In this document: positions 1-8,982 of the stretch, one piece after another
How positions within the stretch are numbered: position 1 is the stretch's first letter
Layout of the letters: each line of letters opens with the position of its first letter
Assembly: GCA_958452575.1 (NCBI GenBank)
Contig: CAUDUM010000001.1
Location: forward strand, 1-64,000
Direction: 5' to 3'
Source of the DNA: an uncultured Eggerthellaceae bacterium
Lineage (GTDB): Bacteria > Actinomycetota > Coriobacteriia > Coriobacteriales > Eggerthellaceae
DNA length: 64,000 bases
Made by a program: the position numbers and the translations under genes
Notes under the pieces: generated by a model
What the model was told of the DNA's origin: nothing
The model's input: only the letters and a program-made list of their open reading frames with translations
Database searches by the model: none

Positions 1-86
1 CGGTCCCATTCCGAACCCGGCAGTTAAGCCCGCCGTCGCCGAGAGTACTGCGGTGGAGTCCGTGGGAGGGTAGGGAGTCGCGCCCA
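1..86 (+). rRNA. rrf: 5S ribosomal RNA, 3' part
   Basis: The window opens inside a 5S rRNA gene. The bases correspond to the conserved loop with CCGAACCCGG and AGTTAAGCCC, and to the helix around GAGAGTACTG and GTGGGAGGGTAGG. The 5' part lies upstream of the window, so this is the tail of an rRNA operon. The exact 3' end is uncertain by a few bases. Confidence 0.9.
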
Positions 87-178
87 TGGGGGATGCTTCG
101 CGTTTTGCGGGGTCCCCCCGGGGGCGGGGCGCCGCCGGGGGTTGCCGATTGTCGATTTGACAGCTATTTCGATACGAG

Positions 179-203
179 AGAGAGCCGAGAGGCTCTTTTT
201 TTG
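179..203 (+). terminator. Intrinsic terminator of the rRNA operon
   Basis: A short hairpin with arms AGAGCC (181-186) and GGCTCT (191-196) and a GAGA loop runs directly into a T-rich tract. It sits about 95 bases after the 5S gene with no gene between, which fits factor-independent termination of the rRNA transcript. Confidence 0.75.
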
Positions 204-615
204 TGCATGAGGTTGTTGGATATACCGTCGGAGGGCTTGTTTGCTATCCTCGGATATGAAGCGGAGCTTGGTTGGAATTGTCTGGATTCCGCATGCCTCA
301 TGGTTAAGGCTGTGTTTTCCAAGCTCCGCTTCACTGTCTCAATACTAGCAACAATACCCACCCTTGATTCGCTACTTTTGGTTGTCAATCGCAACCTTTG
401 GTTGTTGATCGATTCCTTCTATCTGGATTTTAAAGGAATCAATATGGGGTGAATCTTCCATTTATCTGGGTTTATGCCTGCTCTTTGCCCTCTATTGGCG
501 CTTCCGGGGCCATCTCTTGGTAAAATATCCAGGTTATGTGCATCCGCATCCTATTTTGTTTTTATGCATGGATGATGCGTTTCGCGCGCATTAATGGTTG
601 CGTGTCAGGAGTTGA
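204..615. other. Non-coding stretch between rRNA operon and tagO
   Basis: I see no convincing gene here. It holds a perfect 14-bp inverted repeat (258-271 with 319-332) enclosing two smaller hairpins (274-278 with 286-290, and 295-298 with 307-310), so the transcript could fold as a three-way junction. It also holds two imperfect direct repeats of TTTGGTTGT..ATCG (about 375-390 and 396-411) spaced one to two helical turns apart. A TAAAAT box at 521-526 might be a -10 for tagO, but no good -35 stands at the right distance. Confidence 0.5.
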
Positions 616-1767
616 GTGATAGGTTTCGAACAGGGGCTGATCGTGTTTGCCGTGGCGGCTGTCGTCACGTATGCCATGGTGCCTGTTTCCAAGCGTATCG
701 CGCATAAGCTTGGCGCCATCGACTATCCCAGCAATCGCCGCATCAACACCGAGCCGATCCCCCGATGCGGCGGCATTGCCTTGTACTGCGGGTTTTTAGC
801 CGGATGTTTTACCGTCTATCTGGGCAATGTTTTCTTTGGCTGGGGCGCTGATGATCTGTTCGCTATGCAGGAGATCGACTATCGGCTTCTGTTCGTTGGC
901 ATGACGTGTATGTTCTGCGTGGGGCTTGTTGACGATATCGTCCAAATCGCGCCTCTTCCTAAATTCGGCGGTCAGGTGGTGGCGGCTTTGATCGTCGTCG
1001 CGTCCGGCGTTTCCATCGGCGCGGTGCGCCTTTTGGGCAACGACTACCTCGAGTTCAACTGGATCGATATTCCGCTCACCGTCCTCTATCTTGTGGTGTT
1101 CGTCAACGTCATCAATCTTATCGACGGGTTGGACGGGCTCGCCGCGGGTATCGTCGCGATTGCGGGTATCGGGCTGTTTGTGCTCACCGCGTTTCGGGGA
1201 AGCACGTTTTTGGCGTTGGGCTGCCTTTCGCTGGTTGCCGCCTGCGTTGCGTTCCTCAGGTTCAACTTTCATCCCGCGACGATCTTCATGGGTGATTCCG
1301 GAGCTCTCTTATTGGGATTGATCCTCGGCGTCATCTCCGTCACCGGCGTGGTTCGCACGCAGAGCTTCGTCGTGATGCTGGTTCCTTTTGTCATCGCAGG
1401 CGTTCCTGTGCTGGACACGCTGTCTGCCATTGTGAGGCGAAAGCACGAGCATCACTCCATCGGAGAAGCCGATCTGGGGCATATCCATCATCGGTTGGTG
1501 CGTTTCGGGATGAGCCAGCGCACGGCGGTCGTCGTGCTGTATGCCCTTACCGCCGCCTTGGTGGGGATCGCTTGCTTCCTTATCGGCGCTCCTGTGCGTG
1601 TTCAGGCGCTTGTGTTCGCGATCCTGTTCGTCGTTGGGTTGATCGCCGTATGGTCACTCGGTCTTGCGCATCCGGTGTTGAGACACCACTACGAGGGCCG
1701 CGGCAAGAGAGGCCCTCGCGTCCCGCCGAACCAGGATGCGCAGCCTGCGGATAAGGGAGGTCGCTGA
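616..1767 (+). CDS. tagO: Undecaprenyl-phosphate sugar-1-phosphate transferase (TagO/WecA family)
   Basis: Integral membrane enzyme of the MraY/WecA/TagO family (383 aa). By family it transfers GlcNAc-1-phosphate from UDP-GlcNAc to undecaprenyl phosphate on the cytoplasmic face, the first committed step of wall teichoic acid and related polymers. Visible family marks are the aspartate pair near residues 106-107 (GLVDD), NLIDGLDGLA from residue 167, GDSG near 226-229 and the late HIHHRL motif. Hydrophobic segments run through the whole length. The start is a GTG preceded by CAGGAG. The stop overlaps the next start by one base (TGATG), so it is translationally coupled to the LCP gene. WecA-type specificity for another sugar cannot be excluded. 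Confidence 0.92.
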   Translation: MIGFEQGLIVFAVAAVVTYAMVPVSKRIAHKLGAIDYPSNRRINTEPIPRCGGIALYCGFLAGCFTVYLGNVFFGWGADDLFAMQEIDYRLLFVGMTCMFCVGLVDDIVQIAPLPKFGGQVVAALIVVASGVSIGAVRLLGNDYLEFNWIDIPLTVLYLVVFVNVINLIDGLDGLAAGIVAIAGIGLFVLTAFRGSTFLALGCLSLVAACVAFLRFNFHPATIFMGDSGALLLGLILGVISVTGVVRTQSFVVMLVPFVIAGVPVLDTLSAIVRRKHEHHSIGEADLGHIHHRLVRFGMSQRTAVVVLYALTAALVGIACFLIGAPVRVQALVFAILFVVGLIAVWSLGLAHPVLRHHYEGRGKRGPRVPPNQDAQPADKGGR

Positions 1768-2804
1768 TGGGCGCTCCTGAGACCGTCGCGGCGCGCAAGC
1801 GCGCTGCCATCGCCGTTGCTACAGTCGCCGTATTCATGGTGCTGTGCCTTGTCGTCGTTGAGATCGTCGGAGCGGTCGCAGCTTCGATGGGGATCCGCGA
1901 GGGTGTGAAGATATCCGATGGGCAGGGCGCCGCCGTCGCGGATGTCGAGCTGCCCGCCGACCCGTTCTACGTGCTGCTGATCGGCTCCGATTCGCGCAAG
2001 GGGACAGCGCTTTATACCGGCAAATCCAATGAGCACGCGCAGGTGGACCAGCACTCCGACATCATGACGTTGTTGCGCGTGGATCCGTATACGCCGCAGC
2101 TCACTTTGGTGACCGTTCCGCGCGATACGGTGCTCGAAGGCTCCGGCGCCAAGATCAATGAGGCGCTTGCCGCAGACAACGATCCGCATGCCGTTGTCGC
2201 CCAGGTGGAGAAGCTGACGGGCGTTGAGATCGAGTACTACGCGATGACGACGTTCATCGGCTTCGAGCGCTTGGTGGACGGTATCGGCGGCCTTACGATC
2301 GATGTGCCCATGACCGTTACGGTCCCCGATCCCTCCAATGCGGAGGACGTGCGCGTTACGGCGGGGGAGGACAAGCACCTCGACGGCTCGGAGGCGCTGG
2401 TCGTGGCGCGAGCGCGCAAGGAGTACAAAGAGGATGAGGATGCATTGCGCCAGGCAAACGTCCGCAACCTCGAAGAGGCGATCATCTGGAAAGGCATCTC
2501 GGCGTGCTTGGATTCGGGATCGAGCGGGACCACCTTCTCGCGGATGATGGACGCGCTGCTTGAGAACGTGACGACCAATATGGATTCTAATCTTATTCGC
2601 GAGTTGGTCAGGGTTGTTGCCGAGGGATCTGGCCAGCTTGTCATCTACAGCTGCACGGGTCCCCATGAGGGGGGAGTCGATGATGGAAGCGATCTGTGGA
2701 CCGTGAAGGAGGACAAGCAGGCTTGGGCCGAGTTGATGGAGATCGTTGACGCAGGAGGGGATCCGACGGGCTTGGTGGAGGTTCCGGAGTTTCCCGAGAG
2801 ATAG
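1767..2804 (+). CDS. LCP-family polymer-peptidoglycan ligase
   Basis: LytR-CpsA-Psr family protein, 345 aa. One N-terminal membrane segment (about residues 15-38) is followed by an extracellular LCP domain beginning DPFYVLLIGSDSR. It also has VPRDT (R119, D120), a catalytic/phosphate-binding motif of the family. LCP enzymes move lipid-linked anionic polymers onto peptidoglycan MurNAc. Its one-base overlap with tagO supports attachment of the TagO-started polymer. In the arginine-rich helix it reads DALRQANVR rather than the usual D..R..RQ, a modest variation. It is one of three LCP proteins in this window. Confidence 0.9.
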   Translation: MGAPETVAARKRAAIAVATVAVFMVLCLVVVEIVGAVAASMGIREGVKISDGQGAAVADVELPADPFYVLLIGSDSRKGTALYTGKSNEHAQVDQHSDIMTLLRVDPYTPQLTLVTVPRDTVLEGSGAKINEALAADNDPHAVVAQVEKLTGVEIEYYAMTTFIGFERLVDGIGGLTIDVPMTVTVPDPSNAEDVRVTAGEDKHLDGSEALVVARARKEYKEDEDALRQANVRNLEEAIIWKGISACLDSGSSGTTFSRMMDALLENVTTNMDSNLIRELVRVVAEGSGQLVIYSCTGPHEGGVDDGSDLWTVKEDKQAWAELMEIVDAGGDPTGLVEVPEFPER

Positions 2805-2906
2805 CCCCAGCCAGGCGCGAGGACGATCGCGCTGTAGTAAAGTGATCGGGTTGCGAGTGAAGCCAATCGACTGCCGGTCGGTTCGATTGAAAGGTAACGA
2901 GAGATA

Positions 2907-3725
2907 GTGTTGAGCGCATTATCGACCATCCTGAAGGACAACTGGGAGTGGCGAAAGCAGATCAGCCGCTTGGCGTTGTTCGAGTTGGTGAAGAAAAGCC
3001 GCGGCGCTGTGCTGTCGTGGGCGTGGTTTTTCATCAAGCCGGCGATGTACATCTTCTGCTTCTGGTTTGCCCTTGACGTGGGCCTGCGCACCGGCGAGGG
3101 AATGGCGGACTCCGGCGGCGGTCCTTACATCCTGTGGCTTTGCGCCGGTCTTATCCCGTGGTTTTTCATGCAGGACATGCTTGGCGCGGGAATCGACGTG
3201 TATCACCGATATCCGTATCTGGTGAACAAGATCAAGTTCCCCTTGAGCGGCATCTCCACCATCTACACCGGCGCGATCATGATCGTTCAGCTCATGCTGA
3301 TGGTGGTGCTGTTCGCCATCTACTTCCTCTGCGGGATGGCGCCGGATATCTACCTTATCCAGGTTCCAATCCTTTTGGTGTTGATGTTCGTGTTCTGGGA
3401 TATGGTGTCCATCCTGTTCTCACAGCTATCGGCCATGAGCAAGGACGTCGCCAATCTGATGCACGCGATGTCCACGCCGTTCTTTTGGCTGTCGGGCATC
3501 ATCTTCAACGTCAAGGCCATCCCGATCGACTGGATCCAGGTCATCCTCTATTTCAACCCCATCACGTTTTTCGCGACATCGTTTCGCGGGGCGTTCTATG
3601 ACAAGACGTGGTTTTGGGAGGATCCGGTCATGTTGGGCGGTTTCGTGTTCGTGTTCGTTGCCACGCTGATTCTGATGGCCGTTGTGTACAAGAAGCTGCA
3701 CGAGGAGGTCGCCGATGTCCTCTGA
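2907..3725 (+). CDS. tagG: ABC-2 type polymer export permease (TagG-like)
   Basis: Six-TM ABC-2 permease, 272 aa, of the TagG/Wzm type that carries undecaprenyl-linked teichoic acid or polysaccharide across the membrane. The N-terminal amphipathic stretch, WFFIKPAMYIFCFWFALDVG and the terminal VYKKLHEEVADVL are typical. The start is a GTG 12 bases after an AGGTAACGAGAG stretch. It overlaps the ATPase gene (ATG at 3715 inside its last codons), so the pair is co-translated. It is one of two ABC-2 permeases in the window; the other is at 40.4-41.2 kb. Confidence 0.88.
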   Translation: MLSALSTILKDNWEWRKQISRLALFELVKKSRGAVLSWAWFFIKPAMYIFCFWFALDVGLRTGEGMADSGGGPYILWLCAGLIPWFFMQDMLGAGIDVYHRYPYLVNKIKFPLSGISTIYTGAIMIVQLMLMVVLFAIYFLCGMAPDIYLIQVPILLVLMFVFWDMVSILFSQLSAMSKDVANLMHAMSTPFFWLSGIIFNVKAIPIDWIQVILYFNPITFFATSFRGAFYDKTWFWEDPVMLGGFVFVFVATLILMAVVYKKLHEEVADVL

Positions 3726-4524
3726 TGATCAGAAAAAGGCAGGCGAAGGTAAGCTTTCCGATGCGCGCGACCTGCATAAGACGAGCGTTAGCGACGAGGT
3801 GGTCATCCGCTTCGACCATGTGACCAAGACCTATAACCTGTACAAAAACGACCGCGGCCGCTTTTTGGGCATCTTCAACTACAAGAAAAAGGGGATGTTC
3901 CTGGGCAGCGTGGATGCCAGCAAGGACCTCTCGTTCGAGATCAAGAAGGGCGAGGCGGTGGCGTTTCTCGGGCGAAACGGCGCGGGCAAGAGCACTGCGC
4001 TCAAGATGGTCACGGGCGTGACTACCCCGACGAGCGGCACGGTGGAGGTGAAGGGCCGCGTGAGCGCTTTGCTGGAGCTGACGGCGGGCTTTGACATGCA
4101 GCTCACCGGGCGCGAGAACATCCAGCTGCGCGGTCAGATTCTGGGCCTTACCAAAGACGAGATCGCCGAGGTGGAGCCCGGCATCGTCGAATTCGCAGAG
4201 CTGGGCCTGTACATCGATCAGCCGATGCGCACGTATTCGAGCGGCATGAAGGCGCGCTTGGGCTTTGCGTTCGCGGTGGCCATCGATCCTGAGATCCTGG
4301 TGGTGGACGAGGCGCTTTCGGTGGGCGACCGTGCGTTCCAAAAGAAGTGCATCGCGCGCATCCGCGAGATTATGATGGACGAGAACGTGACCGTGCTGTT
4401 CGTCACCCACGCGAGCGCCACGGCCAAGGAGTTCTGCAGCCGCGGCATCGTGCTGGACAAGGGCACGAAGGTCTACGACGGCACGATCGAGGATGCGACG
4501 GCGTATTACGAGGCTAACTACTAG
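3715..4524 (+). CDS. tagH: Teichoic acid export ATP-binding protein (TagH-like)
   Basis: ABC ATPase of 269 aa, partner of the overlapping permease. Walker A GRNGAGKST is at residues 86-94, the signature YSSGMKARL starts at 174, and the Walker B aspartate/glutamate are D198/E199 in LVVDEAL. The start is taken at MSSDDQK because it overlaps the permease end, as usual for tagGH. An upstream in-frame ATG would extend it into the permease gene without a ribosome-binding site. It ends soon after the nucleotide-binding domain, so unlike the ATPase at 38.5-40.3 kb it has no C-terminal substrate-recognition domain. Confidence 0.9.
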   Translation: MSSDDQKKAGEGKLSDARDLHKTSVSDEVVIRFDHVTKTYNLYKNDRGRFLGIFNYKKKGMFLGSVDASKDLSFEIKKGEAVAFLGRNGAGKSTALKMVTGVTTPTSGTVEVKGRVSALLELTAGFDMQLTGRENIQLRGQILGLTKDEIAEVEPGIVEFAELGLYIDQPMRTYSSGMKARLGFAFAVAIDPEILVVDEALSVGDRAFQKKCIARIREIMMDENVTVLFVTHASATAKEFCSRGIVLDKGTKVYDGTIEDATAYYEANY

Positions 4525-4545
4525 GGATTTGCGAAGGGGACTAAG

Positions 4546-5262
4546 ATGGGCGATCACAACGCATATGCGGCGATTCTCGCGGGCGGATCGGGCACGCGCA
4601 TGGGAAACTCCGAAACGCCCAAGCAGTTTTTGGAGCTGGGCGGCAAGCCGATTCTCATCCACACGATCGAGAAGTTCTGCATCGCCAACTGCTTTGATGC
4701 GGTGATCGTGTTGTGTCCCGAGCAATGGATCCGCCAGACGCGCGATTTGTTGAAGAAGCACTGCCCGCTGTTCGCGGAGTCGGTCGTCGTCGTTGCCGGC
4801 GGAGCGACGCGCAACGACACCGTGATGAACGCGATTGCCTGCATAGAGGACAGCTACCAGGTCGATGAGGACACCGTCATCGTCACGCATGATGCCGTGC
4901 GCCCCTTCGTCTCGCAGCGTATCATCCAGGAAAACGTCGAGATGGCGCGCAAGCGCGGAGCGTGCGATACGGTCATACCCGCCACCGACACCATCGTCGA
5001 AAGCCGCGATGCGGCGGCCATCTCCGCGATTCCCGACAGGCGCAACCTGTATCAAGGGCAGACGCCGCAGTCGTTCAACCTGCGAAAGCTCAAGTCGCTG
5101 GTGGAGAGCCTGACCGCGGAGGAAAAGGGCATCCTCACCGATGCCTGCAAGATCTTCGTGCTGCGCGGCGAGGAAGTGGCGCTTGTGCGCGGCGATTCCT
5201 CCAACATGAAGATCACCTATCCCCAGGACATGCGCCTGGCGCAGGCTCTGCTGGAGGGATAG
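4546..5262 (+). CDS. tarI: Ribitol-5-phosphate cytidylyltransferase (TarI/IspD family)
   Basis: IspD-type nucleotidyltransferase, 238 aa. The nucleotide-binding loop [13 protein letters not shown] (residues 8-20) is followed by PKQF (K26). Later come THDAVRPF and ITYPQD motifs. IspD and TarI share the fold. The immediately following TarJ-like reductase marks this one as TarI, which makes CDP-ribitol from ribitol-5-phosphate and CTP for poly-ribitol-phosphate teichoic acid. The tarI-tarJ gap is one base. A second homologue lies at 11405-12124, and the housekeeping IspD should be elsewhere. Confidence 0.85.
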   Translation: MGDHNAYAAILAGGSGTRMGNSETPKQFLELGGKPILIHTIEKFCIANCFDAVIVLCPEQWIRQTRDLLKKHCPLFAESVVVVAGGATRNDTVMNAIACIEDSYQVDEDTVIVTHDAVRPFVSQRIIQENVEMARKRGACDTVIPATDTIVESRDAAAISAIPDRRNLYQGQTPQSFNLRKLKSLVESLTAEEKGILTDACKIFVLRGEEVALVRGDSSNMKITYPQDMRLAQALLEG

Positions 5263-5263
5263 C

Positions 5264-6289
5264 ATGCTGAACTGCGTCTACAGGTTGGTCGCCCCGCGCT
5301 CGTTCGAGCCGGTGCAGGTGCAGGTGCCCGAGCAGGGGCTCCAGGTGGTCGTGCGACCGACGCATCTTTCCATCTGCAACGCCGACATGCGCTACTACCT
5401 GGGCACGCGCGGTGCGGAGGCGTTGGCGAAGAAGCTGCCCATGGCGCTGATCCACGAGGGCATCGGGCGGGTGGTGCTGGATACGACCGGCATGTTCCAG
5501 CCGGGGCAGCGCGTGGTGATGCTGCCCAACAATCCCCACGAAACGGATCCGGTGACGGCGGAGAACTATCTGCGCTCCAGCGAGTTCTGCGGCAGCGGGT
5601 TCGACGGCTTCATGCAAGAGTGCGTGTACCTTCCCGTAAGCCGCGTGCTCGCTCTTCCTGACGGGATCGTTGACGAGGTTGCCGCGTTCACTGAGATCGT
5701 GAGCGTGGGCACGCATGCCGTGACGCGCTTCGAGCGCATTGCGCACGAGCGGCGCGATTGCATCGGCGTGTGGGGAGACGGCAACCTGGGCTTCATCGTG
5801 GCGTTGCTGCTGCGCCTGCGCTATCCGGATGCGCGGCTGGTCGTCGTCGGCCGCAACCGCAGCAAGCTGGCGGAGTTCACGTTTGCCGACGATGCGATCG
5901 TCTCCTACGATCTGCCTTCGGATATGCTGGTTGACCATGCGTTCGAGTGCTGCGGCGGGGACGGATCGACGGCGGCGATCGATCAGATCATCGATGCCAT
6001 CCGCCCCGAGGGCACGGTGTCGCTGCTGGGCGTGTCGGAGAACGCGGTGCCCATCAACACGCGCATGGTGCTGGAAAAGGGGCTGCGCCTGTTCGGCAGC
6101 AGCCGTAGCGGGCGGGCTGACTTCGAGGCGACGTTGGCGTTCTATGGCGAACACCCCGAGGCGCTTGACTACCTGTCGCGCTTGGTGGGCCAGGTCCATC
6201 GGGTCGAGACGGTGGCGGAGATGACAAGGGCGTTTGATTCCGACACCAACAAGCTGATGGGCAAAACCATCATGGAGTGGAACGCGTAG
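5264..6289 (+). CDS. tarJ: Ribulose-5-phosphate reductase (TarJ-like)
   Basis: Medium-chain alcohol-dehydrogenase-like protein of 341 aa. It has the GroES-like N-terminal half, with HEGIG and a cysteine/glutamate-rich catalytic region, and a Rossmann segment around GVWGDGNLGFIVALLL. TarJ reduces ribulose-5-phosphate to ribitol-5-phosphate with NADPH and works with TarI. The tight linkage to tarI and the following CDP-polyol transferases support the assignment. A general zinc alcohol dehydrogenase is the alternative, but the context argues for TarJ. Confidence 0.83.
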   Translation: MLNCVYRLVAPRSFEPVQVQVPEQGLQVVVRPTHLSICNADMRYYLGTRGAEALAKKLPMALIHEGIGRVVLDTTGMFQPGQRVVMLPNNPHETDPVTAENYLRSSEFCGSGFDGFMQECVYLPVSRVLALPDGIVDEVAAFTEIVSVGTHAVTRFERIAHERRDCIGVWGDGNLGFIVALLLRLRYPDARLVVVGRNRSKLAEFTFADDAIVSYDLPSDMLVDHAFECCGGDGSTAAIDQIIDAIRPEGTVSLLGVSENAVPINTRMVLEKGLRLFGSSRSGRADFEATLAFYGEHPEALDYLSRLVGQVHRVETVAEMTRAFDSDTNKLMGKTIMEWNA

Positions 6290-6296
6290 GCCGCGC

Positions 6297-7457
6297 ATGG
6301 GCGCGCTGAAGACGGTTGCCGTGCATGTTGCGGCAGGGGCGTTCAACGGGCTGTACAAGCTGTTCTGCCTAGGTGGACGGCGCGACGAGGCGCTGTTCGT
6401 GTCACGTAAGGCCAACAAGCCCTCGTACGACTATCTGGAGTGTGGCGCGGCGTTTGAAAGGCATGGATTGGCTCCCGTGTATCTGGCGCAGAAGCTCGGC
6501 GCCAAGACCGTGCTGCCGTATGCTTGGTTGGCGCTCAAGGAGATATACCATCTCGCTCGGTGCAAGGTGTGCGTGGTGGACCGGTACGATCCCATCGTCT
6601 GCCTGATCAACTTCAAGTGCGATGTCGTTTCTGGGCGCGAAGCCGAAGCGCTGCATCATGATTTCCCCTCGCAGCCGATCGTCATCCAGCTGTGGCATGC
6701 GTTCGGCGCGTTCAAGAAGTTCGGCTACCAGGCGCTCGACATCGCCGAAGGGCACTCGACCCAGGAGGCGATGCTGTTCAAGATCCATCGCAACTACTCC
6801 TGGGTGGTGTGCTCGGGGGAGGGTGCCCGCAAGGGGTTCGCGGAAGCGTTCGCCTGTCCCGTTGAGCGCGTGGTGCCGCTTTCGCGTCCGACGCAGCGGC
6901 GTTTGAGGGAGCTGGCAGGGGAGGCGCGTCGCTCGAACGGAAAGCCTGTCGTCTTGTTTGCGCCCACCATCAGGAAATACGACAAGAGCGTCCATCCGGT
7001 GCAGGATCTGATGGAGCGCGAAGGGGAGCTGTTCTCCGACGAGCCCTACGAGGTGCGTTGGGCGCTGCATCCTCTCGAATCCGGCAAGGAGGCGGCGGGC
7101 GGCGTTCCCGAGCACGTTCTGCAGGCGGATTACGTGGTGACCGACTACTCGTCCATCGTGTATGAGGCGTACCTGCTGGGAAAGCGCGTGGAGTTCTTCG
7201 TGCCCGATATCGATTACTACCTGGAGTCGCCAGGATTGAACGTTGATCCGACGAAGGTGTGCCCTGGGCTCTGCGCGCAGGACCAGGAGACGCTGCTGCG
7301 GAAGCTGCGCGCATGGGCGGAGGATCCCGCATCGTACCCGCAAGGGGAGCTGGATACGTTCGTAGGCGGGATGTTCGAGGGATCCGGTGACGATCCGGCG
7401 GAGGATCTGGCGCGGTTTGTGATGGGGAAGCTTTCCGACGGTGGGGGAGATCGATGA
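6297..7457 (+). CDS. CDP-polyol phosphotransferase (TagB/TagF/TarL family), first copy
   Basis: 386-aa member of the CDP-glycerol glycerophosphotransferase family (Glyphos_transf). The conserved LWHAFGAFKKFG carries the catalytic-type histidine H134, and TDYSSIVYEAYLLGK carries D283. Such enzymes add glycerol- or ribitol-phosphate units from the CDP-activated donor to the lipid-linked primer at the inner membrane face. Position after tarIJ makes a ribitol-phosphate primase or polymerase the best guess, but donor and number of units added cannot be read from sequence. It overlaps the next gene by an ATGA. Confidence 0.85.
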   Translation: MGALKTVAVHVAAGAFNGLYKLFCLGGRRDEALFVSRKANKPSYDYLECGAAFERHGLAPVYLAQKLGAKTVLPYAWLALKEIYHLARCKVCVVDRYDPIVCLINFKCDVVSGREAEALHHDFPSQPIVIQLWHAFGAFKKFGYQALDIAEGHSTQEAMLFKIHRNYSWVVCSGEGARKGFAEAFACPVERVVPLSRPTQRRLRELAGEARRSNGKPVVLFAPTIRKYDKSVHPVQDLMEREGELFSDEPYEVRWALHPLESGKEAAGGVPEHVLQADYVVTDYSSIVYEAYLLGKRVEFFVPDIDYYLESPGLNVDPTKVCPGLCAQDQETLLRKLRAWAEDPASYPQGELDTFVGGMFEGSGDDPAEDLARFVMGKLSDGGGDR

Positions 7458-8629
7458 AGCAGCTGATCAAGCGCATTATCAAAGCGGTGACGCTGAGTTT
7501 TTGGTATCCACTCGTTTATCGCCGGCATGCCAAGAAGCCCGTGGAGACCGGCTTGGTGGTCTTCTTCGAGACGAAGGAACTCGAGATGCCTGGCAGCTTC
7601 GATCTGCTGCATGAGCGTTTGTCGGGCGATCCCTCCAAGAAAGTCGAGTACATCACGCTTGCTCAGAATCACGTACCCCGACTCAAGTACTACCTCAACG
7701 GCGCAAGGTGCCTCAGGCGCCTTGCCGTCGCCGAGGTGATATTCCTGGATGATGCCTCCGATCTGGTGAGCTGCCTGCCGATGCGTCCTGAGACTAAAGC
7801 GGTTCAGCTATGGCATGCGTGCGGCGCGTTCAAAAAGTGGGGCATGAGCACGGCGGATCTCAAGTTCGGCGGGACGCGGGAGGAGATCAAACGTCATCCG
7901 TTCTATGGGAACCTCTCCCTAGTCACGGTCAGCAGCCCCGAAGTCGCGTGGGCGTATGTCGAGGCGATGGATCTTGAGGGGCGGGAGGAGATCGTGAAGC
8001 CCCTCGGCGTCAGCCGCACCGATGTCTTCTTTGACGAGGGTTTTCTGACGCGAGCGCGTGAGAGGATCGAGGAGGCGTTCCCTCCTGCAAAGGGGAAGAA
8101 GATCCTGCTGTACGCGCCCACGTTTCGTGGGCATGTGAGCACGGCGACGGGCCCGGACAAGCTTGATATCTCTGCAATGAAGCGTGAGCTCGGGGGTGAA
8201 TGGGTGCTGCTCATCAAGCATCATCCGTTCGTGAAGCGTCCTGCGCCCGTGCCGGCAGGGTGCGAGGATTTCGCCTACCTGGTTAAAGGAGACCTTTCCA
8301 TTGACGATCTGCTAAGTAGCGCCGATGCTTGCATATCGGACTACTCCTCCATCGTGTTCGAGTACTCGCTGTTCCTGCGCCCGATGATCTTCTTCGCGTA
8401 CGATCTTGACGACTACAACGATTGGCGCGGGTTCTACTACAGCTACGAGGAGTTCACGCCTGGCCCCGTCCTGACCGCCAGTGAAGAGGTCGTGGATTAC
8501 CTTGTTCATCTCGAGGAACGTTTCGACTCAAGTGAAGTCCAAACATTCCGCGACAAGTTCATGAGTGCTTGCGACGGGCGTGCGACGGATCGGGTGCTGG
8601 AGTGGATGAGGAGGCGCAATGATAGATAG
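7454..8629 (+). CDS. CDP-polyol phosphotransferase (TagB/TagF/TarL family), second copy
   Basis: 391 aa, same family as its upstream neighbour: LWHACGAFKKWG with H121, and SDYSSIVFEYSLF with D296. The C-terminal DYNDWRGFYYSYEEFTPGP is a typical TagF/TarL-type stretch. Two copies in a row suggest a division of labour such as primase and polymerase, as for TarB/TarF/TarL. The ATGA overlap indicates translational coupling. It is the last gene of the GC-rich operon before a change in base composition. Confidence 0.85.
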   Translation: MKQLIKRIIKAVTLSFWYPLVYRRHAKKPVETGLVVFFETKELEMPGSFDLLHERLSGDPSKKVEYITLAQNHVPRLKYYLNGARCLRRLAVAEVIFLDDASDLVSCLPMRPETKAVQLWHACGAFKKWGMSTADLKFGGTREEIKRHPFYGNLSLVTVSSPEVAWAYVEAMDLEGREEIVKPLGVSRTDVFFDEGFLTRARERIEEAFPPAKGKKILLYAPTFRGHVSTATGPDKLDISAMKRELGGEWVLLIKHHPFVKRPAPVPAGCEDFAYLVKGDLSIDDLLSSADACISDYSSIVFEYSLFLRPMIFFAYDLDDYNDWRGFYYSYEEFTPGPVLTASEEVVDYLVHLEERFDSSEVQTFRDKFMSACDGRATDRVLEWMRRRNDR

Positions 8630-8982
8630 TGCTCGAATATTCATGTGCAGCGTGTAGTAAAACGAACATACTGATGTTGCCGAAATAGGGAGAATGTCCT
8701 ACGCGTTTCATAAGTGCATTTTGATTATTCCGTGCAAGAGGCATCTGGTTGCGATACCTCGCAAACGAAATAAAAGCCTACTGCATTCATTGGAATGGGT
8801 TTGAAAGAGCCATCAAAGGCAGCCTGTCGATAATATACCTAAGGGTTCGCTAGGGTGGTGCCAATGATAGGCATACGTGTCTGCGCTCGCTTGCGATTAA
8901 CACTTCGCTTACAATAAACAGTTACAAGAAAAGCACATCGGGATGTCTTTGCTTCTGCCTTGATTGCGGAATGAGGTTAAGT
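8630..8982. other. AT-rich intergenic stretch
   Basis: No gene, RNA or strong hairpin is evident. Base composition shifts here from GC-rich to AT-richer and remains so through about 16.7 kb. The promoter for the downstream cassette probably lies near the end: a TACAAT box at 8910-8915 is plausible, but the nearest TTGCGA (8891-8896) is too close to be its -35. Confidence 0.4.

Noticed and set aside
93..452. Open frame of 119 codons after the 5S gene
   Set aside because: It starts in the GC-rich tail of the rRNA operon, runs through the terminator and the inverted repeat, and has no ribosome-binding site or recognisable family.
3628..5265. 545-codon open frame antisense to tagH and tarI
   Set aside because: Low-complexity Arg/His/Leu-rich product with no domain; both plus-strand genes are clear.
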